Assembly (NCBI GenBank): GCA_036939975.1
Contig: JALLPB010001216.1
Span: 1 to 16,898 of the forward strand
DNA length: 16,898 bases
Source of the DNA: Cyclostephanos tholiformis
Taxonomy: Eukaryota; Bacillariophyta; Thalassiosirophyceae; Thalassiosirales; Thalassiosiraceae
Direction of reading: 5' to 3'
Shown: in pieces, positions 1 to 9,300 of the stretch
How positions within the stretch are numbered: the stretch's first letter is position 1
Layout of the letters: every line of letters begins with the position of its first letter
The notes under the pieces: model-generated
The model's database searches: none
The model's input: the letters and a program-made list of their open reading frames with translations, nothing else
What the model was told of the DNA's origin: nothing
Position numbers and translations under genes: made by a program

Positions 1-84
1 GCAACTAATAACTACTAGAAGAAGCAGTTACTCCCAAAAAACCATCCATTCGGCCATTGGGCCCGATCCACACTAGCGTGAGTG

Positions 85-2475
85 AAGGATGAATTCGCTT
101 GTCGTAACAGCCTCCAAGCTATTTCCTCCAACTAACTATTCAACAAAATTGCAGCCATCTGAGCTTCCATTCCAAAGGACTTGGTGTCTATCATCATCAC
201 ACCAGACCAATGGAAAAGATAATGGAATGTAGTGAATGAGAGTACATCCTCATCAGAGTCGGGCCTACACTTTGGCCATTATAAAGTAGGGTGTACATCG
301 GACATCATCAATCACTTCCATGCAGCGAAAAAGATGGTGACCTTAGCACACGCAATTCAACTGGAGAGGTGGTCATGTGGTCTCTCGGTTATGTTGGAAA
401 AAATACTTGGTGTGATGCTTGTGTCCAAACTGAGGGCCATATTGTTAATGGGGGCAGACTTCAATTCATCAAACAAGACAGTGTACGGAGACGGAATGCT
501 AAAAAATGCACATGCATACAACCAGATGCCAGAAGAAATCTTCAGCAAAAAAAACAGAATGGCCAACAACAGAACCCTAAGCAAGATGCTTTTCTATGAC
601 ATCGCACGGCAAGGTCGTGTACCGGCAGCAATCGCATCAGTGGACACGTCAAATTGTTATGACAGAATAGCTCATGCAATGGCATCACTTGTGTTCCAGG
701 CTTTCAGAGTTCCCACCACAGCCATCGAGCTATGCTGGGGGCAACCCAAAATATGAAGTTTTTCTTATGCACTGGGTTTGGTGACTCAAAGTCATTTGCT
801 GATGGGGGTTTAGTGTGAAATCCCAGGGTCTAGTGCAAGAAAATGGAGCAGCACCAGTGGGCTGGGCAGAAATAAGCATATGCATCATCAGAGCACACAG
901 GAAAAAAGGACACGGAGCAAAATTCTATTGCCCAATTACTCACCATTAGCATCATCTGTCTGCAATCTTATATGTCAATGACACTGATCTACTTCACATC
1001 AACTTACCAAAAGATCAAACAGTCGAAGAAGTACATATAGCAATCCAGAACAGTGTGAATAGCTGGGGAAATCTGCTTATTGCCACAGGAGGGGTCCTTT
1101 AGCCACTAAAATGCTTTTATTCAATCATATTGTTCGAATGGAGAGATGGGGAGTGGAAGTATGCCAACAACACTCTTCGAGGAGAGTTTGGAATTACAGT
1201 ACCACTCTCAGGAAGGAAACAAGCTCCTATTACCCACAAGCAAGTAACCCATGCGGAAAAAACACTGGGAGCCATGACGTTGCCTGATGGTAATAGCAAC
1301 ACCAGCATTCAGCTCATGCAATAAAAGCCGCAACACTGGATCAATGCCATAAGGAATGGGCACCTGCACAGCAAAAATGTTTGGTTTTCATGAGAGTACA
1401 GTTTTGGCCTAGGGTTGGATATGGACTGTGTAGTACCACAGCAATATTTGACAAGCTCAAGAAAGCACTGCACCAGCAATATTATCAAATATTACCATTA
1501 GGGGGGGTTGTCGGGACTACCACAGTAAGAAGCAGAACGATTGAACCAAGATTCTACAAGGTAGGTCTTTCACACATCGGATGGGAAGCACTGATTGCTA
1601 TGACAAATAAACTTCTCATGCATTACGGGTGCAACACAGCCACAAGAAGGTTTATGAAAATCTCCTACTCTCTCCTCCTAGTTGAATTAGGAATGTCATT
1701 CCAACCACTACAGGTAAACTATGAGAAGTTTGGATTCCTTGACACACATACGTGGATGGAAATGCTTTGGGAAAAGGTAACATGTTCGAAATGATGGTAA
1801 TCATTCCAGATATGTCACTGAAGTTCCCAAGGGAAGGTGACCAATTTATCATGCAAGTTTTACTTTGAGCAGGATATGGTATAGAAGAGCTCTGATGGTT
1901 AAACAGGGTACGAGTGTCTATGCAAGTATTGTTTATGTCAGACATTCTAACAGCATCCAGAAACAAGATCAGCCCTGAGGTGCTATTGCGCCGCCCCTGT
2001 GAGGAAGCATGGTCAACAATGCGGTGGCCGATTAAGTTACCTTCATCATCAGACATGGAGTTATGGAAGAATGCCATGCATGCAATATGCCCTAGCCACC
2101 ATGCAAACACAGGCATCAGATGATCATGGGGCAAAGCCACTGCATCTGGAAATGGTTCTGGAACTCAGATAGGTCAACACTCAATTATGTCAATGGCGAT
2201 GGCCACTCTGAGGACATTTTTGTCACAGGAAGAAAGCCAAATCGCTTCCACTACTCCCACAGTCAAGCCCATCAACAGCTCAACACAGTATGCTCTGTGC
2301 AACCTACCCTAGAAGGGGAACACTGGCTGTTTCTGTCCACCGCTCCCACAATAAACATAGACCCTACTCCATCAACGTTTCTTGAAGTACTAGAATTGTG
2401 GGGAAATATGTGGCTGTGCGAGAACATATCAGTGTTGGGAGGAACAGAATGGATACCGGACAACTTGCTGTAGAA
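85..2475 (+). pseudogene. Decayed non-LTR retrotransposon reverse transcriptase
   Basis: Broken RT of a non-LTR element, collinear with residues ~610-1415 of the intact ORF2 further along the window. Readable blocks jump between the three plus frames. They are the ITPDQW and SSSESGLHFGHYK region (~180-285), motif A with Asp at 643-645 and YD at 658-663 (frame 1), MKFF-x4-FGDSK (from 753, frame 3), motif B (833-865), motif C (971-982, frame 2), a thumb-like block (1381-1794, frame 1), 1914-2123 (frame 3) and 2120-2473 (frame 2). Motif B reads QE where QG is expected and motif C reads YVND where YVDD is expected, so both catalytic motifs are damaged. There are also many stops, for example the TAG in the block after motif C. 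CpG is scarce: I count 12 in bases 1-600. The copy stops just before RNase H. Bases 1-84 show no clear match. It is a relative of the intact element, not a recent duplicate, because the protein blocks differ strongly. Confidence 0.85.
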
Positions 2476-2664
2476 CGAGTCATGTAGCACGATTATTACT
2501 AGTTAAAATTATCCATGTAGAGACCATATTGGAATCCAGGAAGGAATTCAATTTATCCTCAGATCCAAATTCATCAAACCACCATCAATAAATCGATCCG
2601 ACGACCCCGCCGCCGGACAACGAACATAATCAACAACGACAACGAGCCTTAAATCAGATTATAA
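2476..2664. other. Boundary between the decayed RT and the intact element
   Basis: No gene seen. No RNase H continuation of the upstream pseudogene was readable in any plus frame. Composition changes around 2590-2620, where CpG-rich sequence begins (for example the CCGACGACCCC stretch), followed by a CAA/AAC-rich run. This is the likely 5' end of the intact retrotransposon, but the exact base cannot be fixed and no target-site duplication matching the 12470-12560 side was found by eye. Confidence 0.4.
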
Positions 2665-3030
2665 ACAATTATTGAGAAGGGGGACGAGTGGCTGAAATCA
2701 CCTCTCCCCGGGACAACGCTGACATTATTCCATAACCGCCACCGTAGGGTACATACCACGAGCTACGGAGGAACACAAATCGTCACAGAAGTTCACCCCG
2801 ACTACATCACGACCACTCCGGATGGATTACTACACCAAATGCCCTTGCCTGGGCCTATTAAAATAATTCTCCGACAACGGCGCTCATCAACTAGATATTC
2901 GGTTCGAGTTTTGATAAGTGATCTCCAATCGACGGGAGCATATTTCATCCATTTTAAGGGGGAGAACGAAGGCATAAAAGTCGAATATAATCCCGACGAT
3001 CAACCGCTAAATCCATCACCTGACGACTGA
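2665..3030 (+). other. Upstream open segment in the ORF1 frame
   Basis: A 121-codon open stretch in the same frame as ORF1, bounded by TAA at 2662 and TGA at 3028. The first ATG is at 2839, which would give 63 residues. A second open stretch follows in the same frame (3031-3135, ended by TGA at 3136), then the stretch containing the ORF1 start. The translation looks protein-like, with alternating hydrophobic residues around SVRVLISDLQ and GAYFIHFKG, but I recognise no family. It could be an upstream ORF in the leader, a decayed N-terminal part of ORF1, or chance. Codon use and conservation in other copies would decide. Confidence 0.3.
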
Positions 3031-3222
3031 ACAATTGGACTGATCCTACGCGACGGCACTCACATCATATTTCCTTTTGACCCATACGAGTCGTCTCTCT
3101 CGAACGAACTTCGACGGAAAAGAGCTACTCGATTCTGACGGTCTCCGACGAGCCGATTTTTGCAGCTCGAGCTAAACATCGACAAGTCGATTGACCTTAA
3201 AGAGACGTCACAACCTACAATT
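3031..3222 (+). other. 5' leader immediately before ORF1
   Basis: No independent gene. The ORF1 frame has one stop here (TGA 3136-3138) and is otherwise open. A T-run followed by GCAG (3157-3165) looks like a 3' splice acceptor, but no convincing donor was identified, and a spliced leader is unexpected for an element that copies itself through RNA. The ORF1 frame is already open from 3139, but the first ATG in it is at 3223. Confidence 0.35.
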
Positions 3223-6099
3223 ATGGCGGAGAACAAAGAGGTGAGGATGGCAGAGGAGGATATAATGGGGAAATTGAAATCGCAGTCAGGGAAGGAGCGT
3301 ACACGCAAGAGCGGAGAGATTTCAGTCACGCCCACACGTAAGGGGAAGGGAATCGGGGCGGTAACACCGGGCGATTATCCAATGAGCACAAGGGAGCAAC
3401 AGTCATCCAAGAAGAAACGCGAAGAACAAAAACGAACAATGGAGCAATATTTCGGAAAGGGAGAAAGGGTTCAGCCGCCATCCAAAGGGGGGACTCCTAT
3501 CCAATCGATCCTTTTAAAGTGACTTACGAAGGGGCCAGTACTTCAAACTGAACAAGAACAGTCAGGAATAAGGACAGATAAAGCAGGGGAAGAAGCAGTA
3601 GCGGAAGAAAACAATATGGAGGTAGATCTCGAAGGGTTCAAGCTGGGAGTTCGGCCCAAAGGACACAGACCTAAGAAGTCAGAGAAGAGATCAGAAAAGG
3701 AGGAAAGGTTTGCAGCACAGGTCAAAAAGACAACAGTACGGAAACCAAAGATCGCATTCGGACCGACAGAAGTAGCGAAAGAAAAGAACTTCGTTTACAA
3801 GGAATGTGTAGTTGGTTTTGCAATCAGAGTTGACAAAGGAAACAACACTAAGCAAGCCTTCGATAAGAAGCTGATGGAAGGATTAGAATTCATACAACAG
3901 TATGTGGACAAGCGCGCGTGTTTCCTACCTCACGAGAAGGACAAGAATCTTGAACCTATCTGCGCCAGGAACGATATGCCCAAGTATCAGGTGGTTATGA
4001 AAGGGTACTTTCGCATTCCGAACAACAACTCCTTTAGCAATGTACAACAGGAGAATGGTAGAGTGGTCAAAGGCTCTGGAATAATGGGGTTCGAATTAGA
4101 CCCTCAGCAGTGCTTAGAAGAGGCATCTGGAGATCTGCGTGCAATGGGGTGCTCCATCTTCTTCAAGAAATGTCAGGAGGTCGACACAGTATCCAGGTTT
4201 GTGTTCCTCGGTGTGCCCAACTCAATATCCAAAGACACTGTGAAAGGAACCGTGGATAAGGTCCTTCAGGAGTTGGAGGAAGAATTAATTCAAAACGATA
4301 AAGAATATAAGTTGACATCAGGACAGAAAGAAAATTGGATTAAGTACGCAGTAACCCGAGAATATCCAGGAGGAATGCCCTGGGAGGACCAATCGGAAAA
4401 GAAGAAGAAGAAACAGGCCCCAAACAATTCACGGTTAGCCTTCGTTTTCCATGTTCATCGACCTGATGAGAACCGACTCGCAACTCTACTAGACCGAGCT
4501 AAGTATCGTAATCTGTGGTACGAGCACTGGGGAGGAGTGGCATTTACAGTAGAACAACCAGATATCACCACACCGGCAGGGGTGAAAGACAGATACATCG
4601 AAATGGTACAGTCGCATGGTGCAATGCAATTGAGCATGGGGGCAGCAACAATCCCAGGTATTGTCACGGCGACAAGGAAATTCACTCTTCGTCTTACCCC
4701 AGACGAAAACAGTCAGCCACGTGCGCCAACCGAAAAGTCACTGATGGATATACTCAGATTGATGGAGATCGCGGGCAAGAAGGTCTGGTTATGTGTCACA
4801 CGGGAGTCCAACGGTATTCATACAGGGTACTTTTCCAGCGTGGTAGAAGAAATTAAGTCACATGTTGCGGCCTTCGTTCGATGTCCTGCGGCGCAAGTTT
4901 ACTACTGGCTTAAGCGTAAAGGATGCATCGGCGAAGACGTCAATCGCCTCATACGAAAATGCTTCACGGTGGAGCAACAACAGAGAGTGACAAAATCCAA
5001 ATACATGAAAGATAGGGAGGTCGCTGTGTTGAAAGAAGATGATGAGGATGATATCATCAACGCAGCCAACAAAACAGGACTATTTGATATGTCACTCGGG
5101 TTATCGGATAAGGAACAACGGGAACGAATAGCCAAAACTGGTCATAACGAGTCGGAGATATCTTTCGGCGATGCCATGGTAGGCTCAATGGAGGCCTTCA
5201 ATTTCTCCTCGGGGGCATCGATAACAATGGTTCACGCCAAAAAAGAGGGGAAAGGAACATCGGTAGCATCGGCTAAAACAATAGCCAAGTCAGTATTCAG
5301 CATTGCTACGAACATCACCTCAGGGTCTGATGCCAGTGACGATGATGTCGAAGAGAAGAATGGCGACAAGGAAATGGACAGAAGTACATCAGGAGTGGAG
5401 ATCGACGGAATGGAGGTGATTGAAGGGGAGATACAAAGCTTCACCGACAACATGAACCATGCTACCGCAGATCTTCAACTTGGTTCAACCGATTCCGAGC
5501 AAGAGGCGAGCGGACAGAGCGATACCAGTGACGACAGCAAAGACCCAAGTTACAATACAGAGGACTTCTCGTACGCGACTCCGGGAGAAAATGAAGTAAA
5601 CCCAGAAGACTATGACGAGGCTCTAGAGGTGTCGTCAGGAGAATTCGATGCGGTTCACGCCAACAAGTATCAAAACCCAGAAAACTTCAGGCAGCAATTA
5701 TGGAACGATGCGGGTCCCACAGTGGATAGTATGATGATTCAATTAACCATGATCAACGATAACCTGGCGGACGACGAGGCGGGAATATCGCTGGAATGGA
5801 TGGGGATTAGCAAAGAGCTTCGCGCTTTTCTGGACGAAGAGGCTGGAAACGAATTTAGCGACCGACGCAGGTACATCGACGACATGCTAGCAGAGTTGTA
5901 TCAAATGAATCACAAAGAAGTGAGGATCTTCGACCTACTTGACGAAGAGCAAGAAGAATTACCGAAAGCCAGTAAGACCCAGGGAATACCACCCAGAGCC
6001 CAAAAGGTAAGGCCCGCAGAAGAGGCCGCCACACCTGTTGATGAAGCAGGAAGGGACAAGGAGGGGGTGCGCTCACTGGGCATGGCATCAGGTGGATAA
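3223..6099 (+). CDS. Retrotransposon ORF1 protein, interrupted by one in-frame TGA
   Basis: Probable RNA-binding/ORF1 protein of the LINE. The ATG at 3223 has A at -3 and G at +4. The frame runs 99 codons to TGA (3520-3522), then stays open without a break to TAA at 6097-6099, giving 958 codon positions. If the TGA is a true stop, translation could restart at the ATG at 3616, giving an 827-residue protein. From the 3616 start the visible features are a basic N-terminus, a Lys run (KKKKK near residue 263), a region around FVRCPAAQVYYWLKRKGC (~420-440), the block CFTVEQQQ, and a Ser/Asp/Glu-rich acidic tail from ~560. There is no CCHC knuckle and no domain I can name. The FTVEQQQ to MEAFNFS region (~450-530) resembles ORF1 proteins I recall from diatom elements. 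A PIP-like motif lies before the TGA. Function is inferred from position upstream of the RT ORF. Confidence 0.7.
3520..3522 (+). other. In-frame TGA at ORF1 codon 100
   Basis: A single TGA interrupts an otherwise continuous frame. The next base is C, a context known to make UGA stops leakier. There is no other stop in that frame until 6097. It may be a private nonsense mutation (for example CGA to TGA), a readthrough site, or lie inside an intron. A GTAAGG donor at 3338 and a CCAG acceptor ending at 3538 would remove 201 bases and keep the frame. Confidence 0.6.
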
Positions 6100-6328
6100 C
6101 ATTAGACGGTCCTCCGACAGAACTGCAGCTGACGGAGGAGGAACGTCTCCCACTGTAGTAAGCAGTTCCTCAAGAAGACAAGGAGCTGCAAAACGGGCAA
6201 CAACCCACAGAGGCAATCAGTCCTATGCAAGATCTCTGGAATTAGGGGGGGGGAGCCATTAGGGCAAAACAATAATATGTTTTAGGAAAACTAAATCACA
6301 GTTAAACTACTCAGACATCAGATGAATT
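6100..6328 (+). other. Inter-ORF spacer of the retrotransposon
   Basis: 229 bases between the ORF1 stop and the ORF2 start, with no gene of its own. The ORF2 frame is open from 6038 to a TAG at 6260, across the end of ORF1, then is closed again by TGA at 6323-6325, so ORF2 is not reached by simple frameshifting from ORF1. There is a run of nine G at 6245-6253. An ATG at 6322 opens an 11-codon frame (stop included) that overlaps the ORF2 start at 6329 in another frame. Confidence 0.6.
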
Positions 6329-9300
6329 ATGGAGAGAAGGTCGGTACAACTTAAGAAGGGTTTGTTGACGGACACGGAGGTAAGGAAGCTGGTAACAGAG
6401 TGGCAAGACGATCGGGAGGAACTCGAGCTAGACAGAGCTACGGTTGACAGGGAAATTAAAAGTATGGAAGAGAAGCTGACTAAATACAACGTACCTATGT
6501 TAGGGGACATGCCAACAAAAAGGGACGACGGGTCCTTTCGAATACTGGTGTGTCAAATGGGAGGCTGTTCAGGCAGGGAGATTAGAGAACAAAAAATAGC
6601 GGCAACAGAACGATTGATGAATGACTACAAGGTTAACCTAGCCGCATTCATAGAGTTTAATTACAACTGGGCAACGGTGGCATCATCGGCAAATCTCTCC
6701 TCCTGGTTTCGCCACGAGGAACGGGAGGTTTGGTCAGCAGTGGCGCATAACCTTCACGAAACGATGTCAAGACATCAACCAGGAGGAACTGGCATGGTAT
6801 GTAGACATGAATTTTTACAATATGCGTGGAAACCGTCTCATGACTTCCGAGGGCTGGGCAGATGGTGCTCGTGGCCATTTTTCTGTAACCCCATTCACTC
6901 CACAAGGATAGTGGTAGCTTACCGGACCGGCAGCGGAAAGTCTAAAGAGTTACGCACAGTATATCAACAACAACTTAGGTACATGCAACTACACAATATC
7001 ACGGGTACGCCGCAGCAACTCTTTGACAAAGACCTATTGCAACAATGCAAGCGGTGGAGAGAATCCGGCAAAAGAGTTATTTTTCTGATGGACGCTAATG
7101 ATCACGTTCTCACAGGACGGTTCAACAGAGGGATCACACGAGCTGGCCTAGATCTAGAGGAATTTACACATAAGTGTTGGGGCGCGCACCCTCCGCATAC
7201 ACACATAAATGGTTCCATCCCTATTGATGGCGGGTACAAGTCGCCGGAGATAGAAGTCCTAAACGTGTGTCTGCTGCCAATTAAGGATAGCCCTGGCGAT
7301 CACCGCTCCTTCATCATCGACGTATCAACCAGGTCGCTTCTGGGTGAGTATCGATATAAGGTATGCCGACCAGTGAGCCGGCAGCTCATCATGTCCCAAC
7401 AGGGGTCAGTAGATGAGTATAACAGAATAGTACGGGAGCAGTTTGAAAGACATCGTATTCTGGAACGCCTTGACGCGGTGGATAATATGACCCGATACTG
7501 CGGCCATCCCACACCAAACTTTCTACGAGCAATGATAATCAAGCTCTACAGTCAAATGACCGAGATTAGAGTACACGCGGAGAAAAACTGTCGAAAAATT
7601 CTACATCCCGACTGTGACTATAGCCCAACGATACAAATGTGGTACGACAGGATTCACGCATACCTCCAATTAATCCAGTTGAAGGAGGGCAAGGCTAAGA
7701 ATTCGGGGAACATCATTCGCTTTGCCAAACGAACAAATATCCAACTCCCGGATGCCTTGACAATGGAAGAGCTTAAGGATGGGCTTAGATACTGCAGAAT
7801 CCGAAAAGCAGAGCTTAGGAAACAAGCCAAAGGTCTCAGGAAGGTACACCTACGGGACTGTCTTATCGACGCACAAACTAAGAGGCAGCAAGGTCGAGTA
7901 AGGTCGATCAAACAGACCATCAACCGAGAAGAGAGCAAGTGGATGTGGCACCTTATTAAACGTACAGTTAAAGATCCCCACAGTCCAAGCATCCTAAAAG
8001 TTCAGAGAATCCTGGAAGATGGTACTGAGGAGTACACCACCCAGGAGGACGTCGAAAATGCGATTCAGCGAGAATGTGAACAAAGATTCACTCTTGCTCA
8101 CAGTGCTCCAATTACGTCAACATTACTGGGACACAAACTAAGGTATCTAGGAGACGAGGACTTGGCAAGATCCATCATTACTGGTTCTTATGAGATACCA
8201 TCGGATTTGGACCCTGCGACTACACTCATCCTAAAGGAGATTGGAAAAATGGGCAGTACGATTCTAAACGGGAACGACACGGAATTTACTATCACCCCGG
8301 AAGACTTCACCCTGTTCTGGAAACGAGTAGGGGAGTTCACATCCTCTTCTAGCTCGGGTGTGCACTATGGCCACTATAAGGCAGCAATTCAAGACGAGTA
8401 CATTACTAGGATACTGGCCCAGCAATTGACGGTGGTTGCGCGAAGCGGCGTACCACCCGAATCGTGGAGTGTGGGCCTACAGGTTATGCTCGAAAAGATT
8501 GCCGGTGTATGCCTGGTGGAGAAACTCCGCGCGATCCAACTTTACGAGGCAGATTTTAACTGTTTTAATTACTTTATCTTTGGAAAGACCACGATGGATT
8601 CTCTGACTCGACACGGGTTTCTCCCCGAAGAACTCTTCAGTCAAAAAGGAAGCACCGCGGAGGATGCCAAGTTCGATAAAACCCTCATGGCTGATCTCTC
8701 CAGACAAGCGAGACATCCAATGACGGTAGTCTCAGCAGATGCGGCCTATTGTTATGATAGGGTCAACCACATTATTATGTCGCTTGTATGGCTTGCATTA
8801 ACAGACAACACGGCTGCTATCGTAGCTGTCCTCATCTGCCTCCAAACAATGAAATTCTTCCAGCGGACAGAATTTGGGGACTCGAAAACCTTTTTTGGCG
8901 GACCATACCAGTCCCCGTACATGATGGGGCTGGGTCAGGGGAACCGAGCGGCCCCACCCTCGTGGATACAGTTAAGTGCCGTGCTGGTCAACGTGTACAA
9001 ACAACTCAACCTGGGAACAGACCTGCAGGATCCCATCACGGCCACAAAGATACACTCGATGGGCGCTATGTTTGTCGACGATCTGGATCTGTACACTTGG
9101 AAAGAAGACATTACAGACCCCCTCGAGCTGATTCTGCAAACACAGCGGGAGGTTTCACAATGGTGTATGCTCCTAAATGCTACCGGAGGTGCCCTCAAAC
9201 CGGAAAAATGTTTTTGGTATTTCCTTGACTACAAATGCGTAGAGGGCGAATGGTCATATGACTCCCACTCCGACCTCGAATTGTCAGTGAACAATCCTGA

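Noticed and set aside
1652..2140. 162-codon minus-strand ORF over the decayed RT
   Set aside because: Antisense to recognisable RT blocks and without similarity of its own.
2476..2664. RNase H continuation of the decayed RT
   Set aside because: I looked for the DGSY and YRAE blocks in all plus frames after 2475 and found none.
3223..6099. TGA as a sense codon (altered genetic code)
   Set aside because: ORF2 has no internal TGA in 1982 codons, uses TGG for its many Trp residues and ends in TGA. The TGAs in the relics stand where Arg is expected, not Trp.
8788..9228. 146-codon ORF inside ORF2 in another frame
   Set aside because: It overlaps the RT catalytic core, which is clearly coded in frame 2. 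No independent features.
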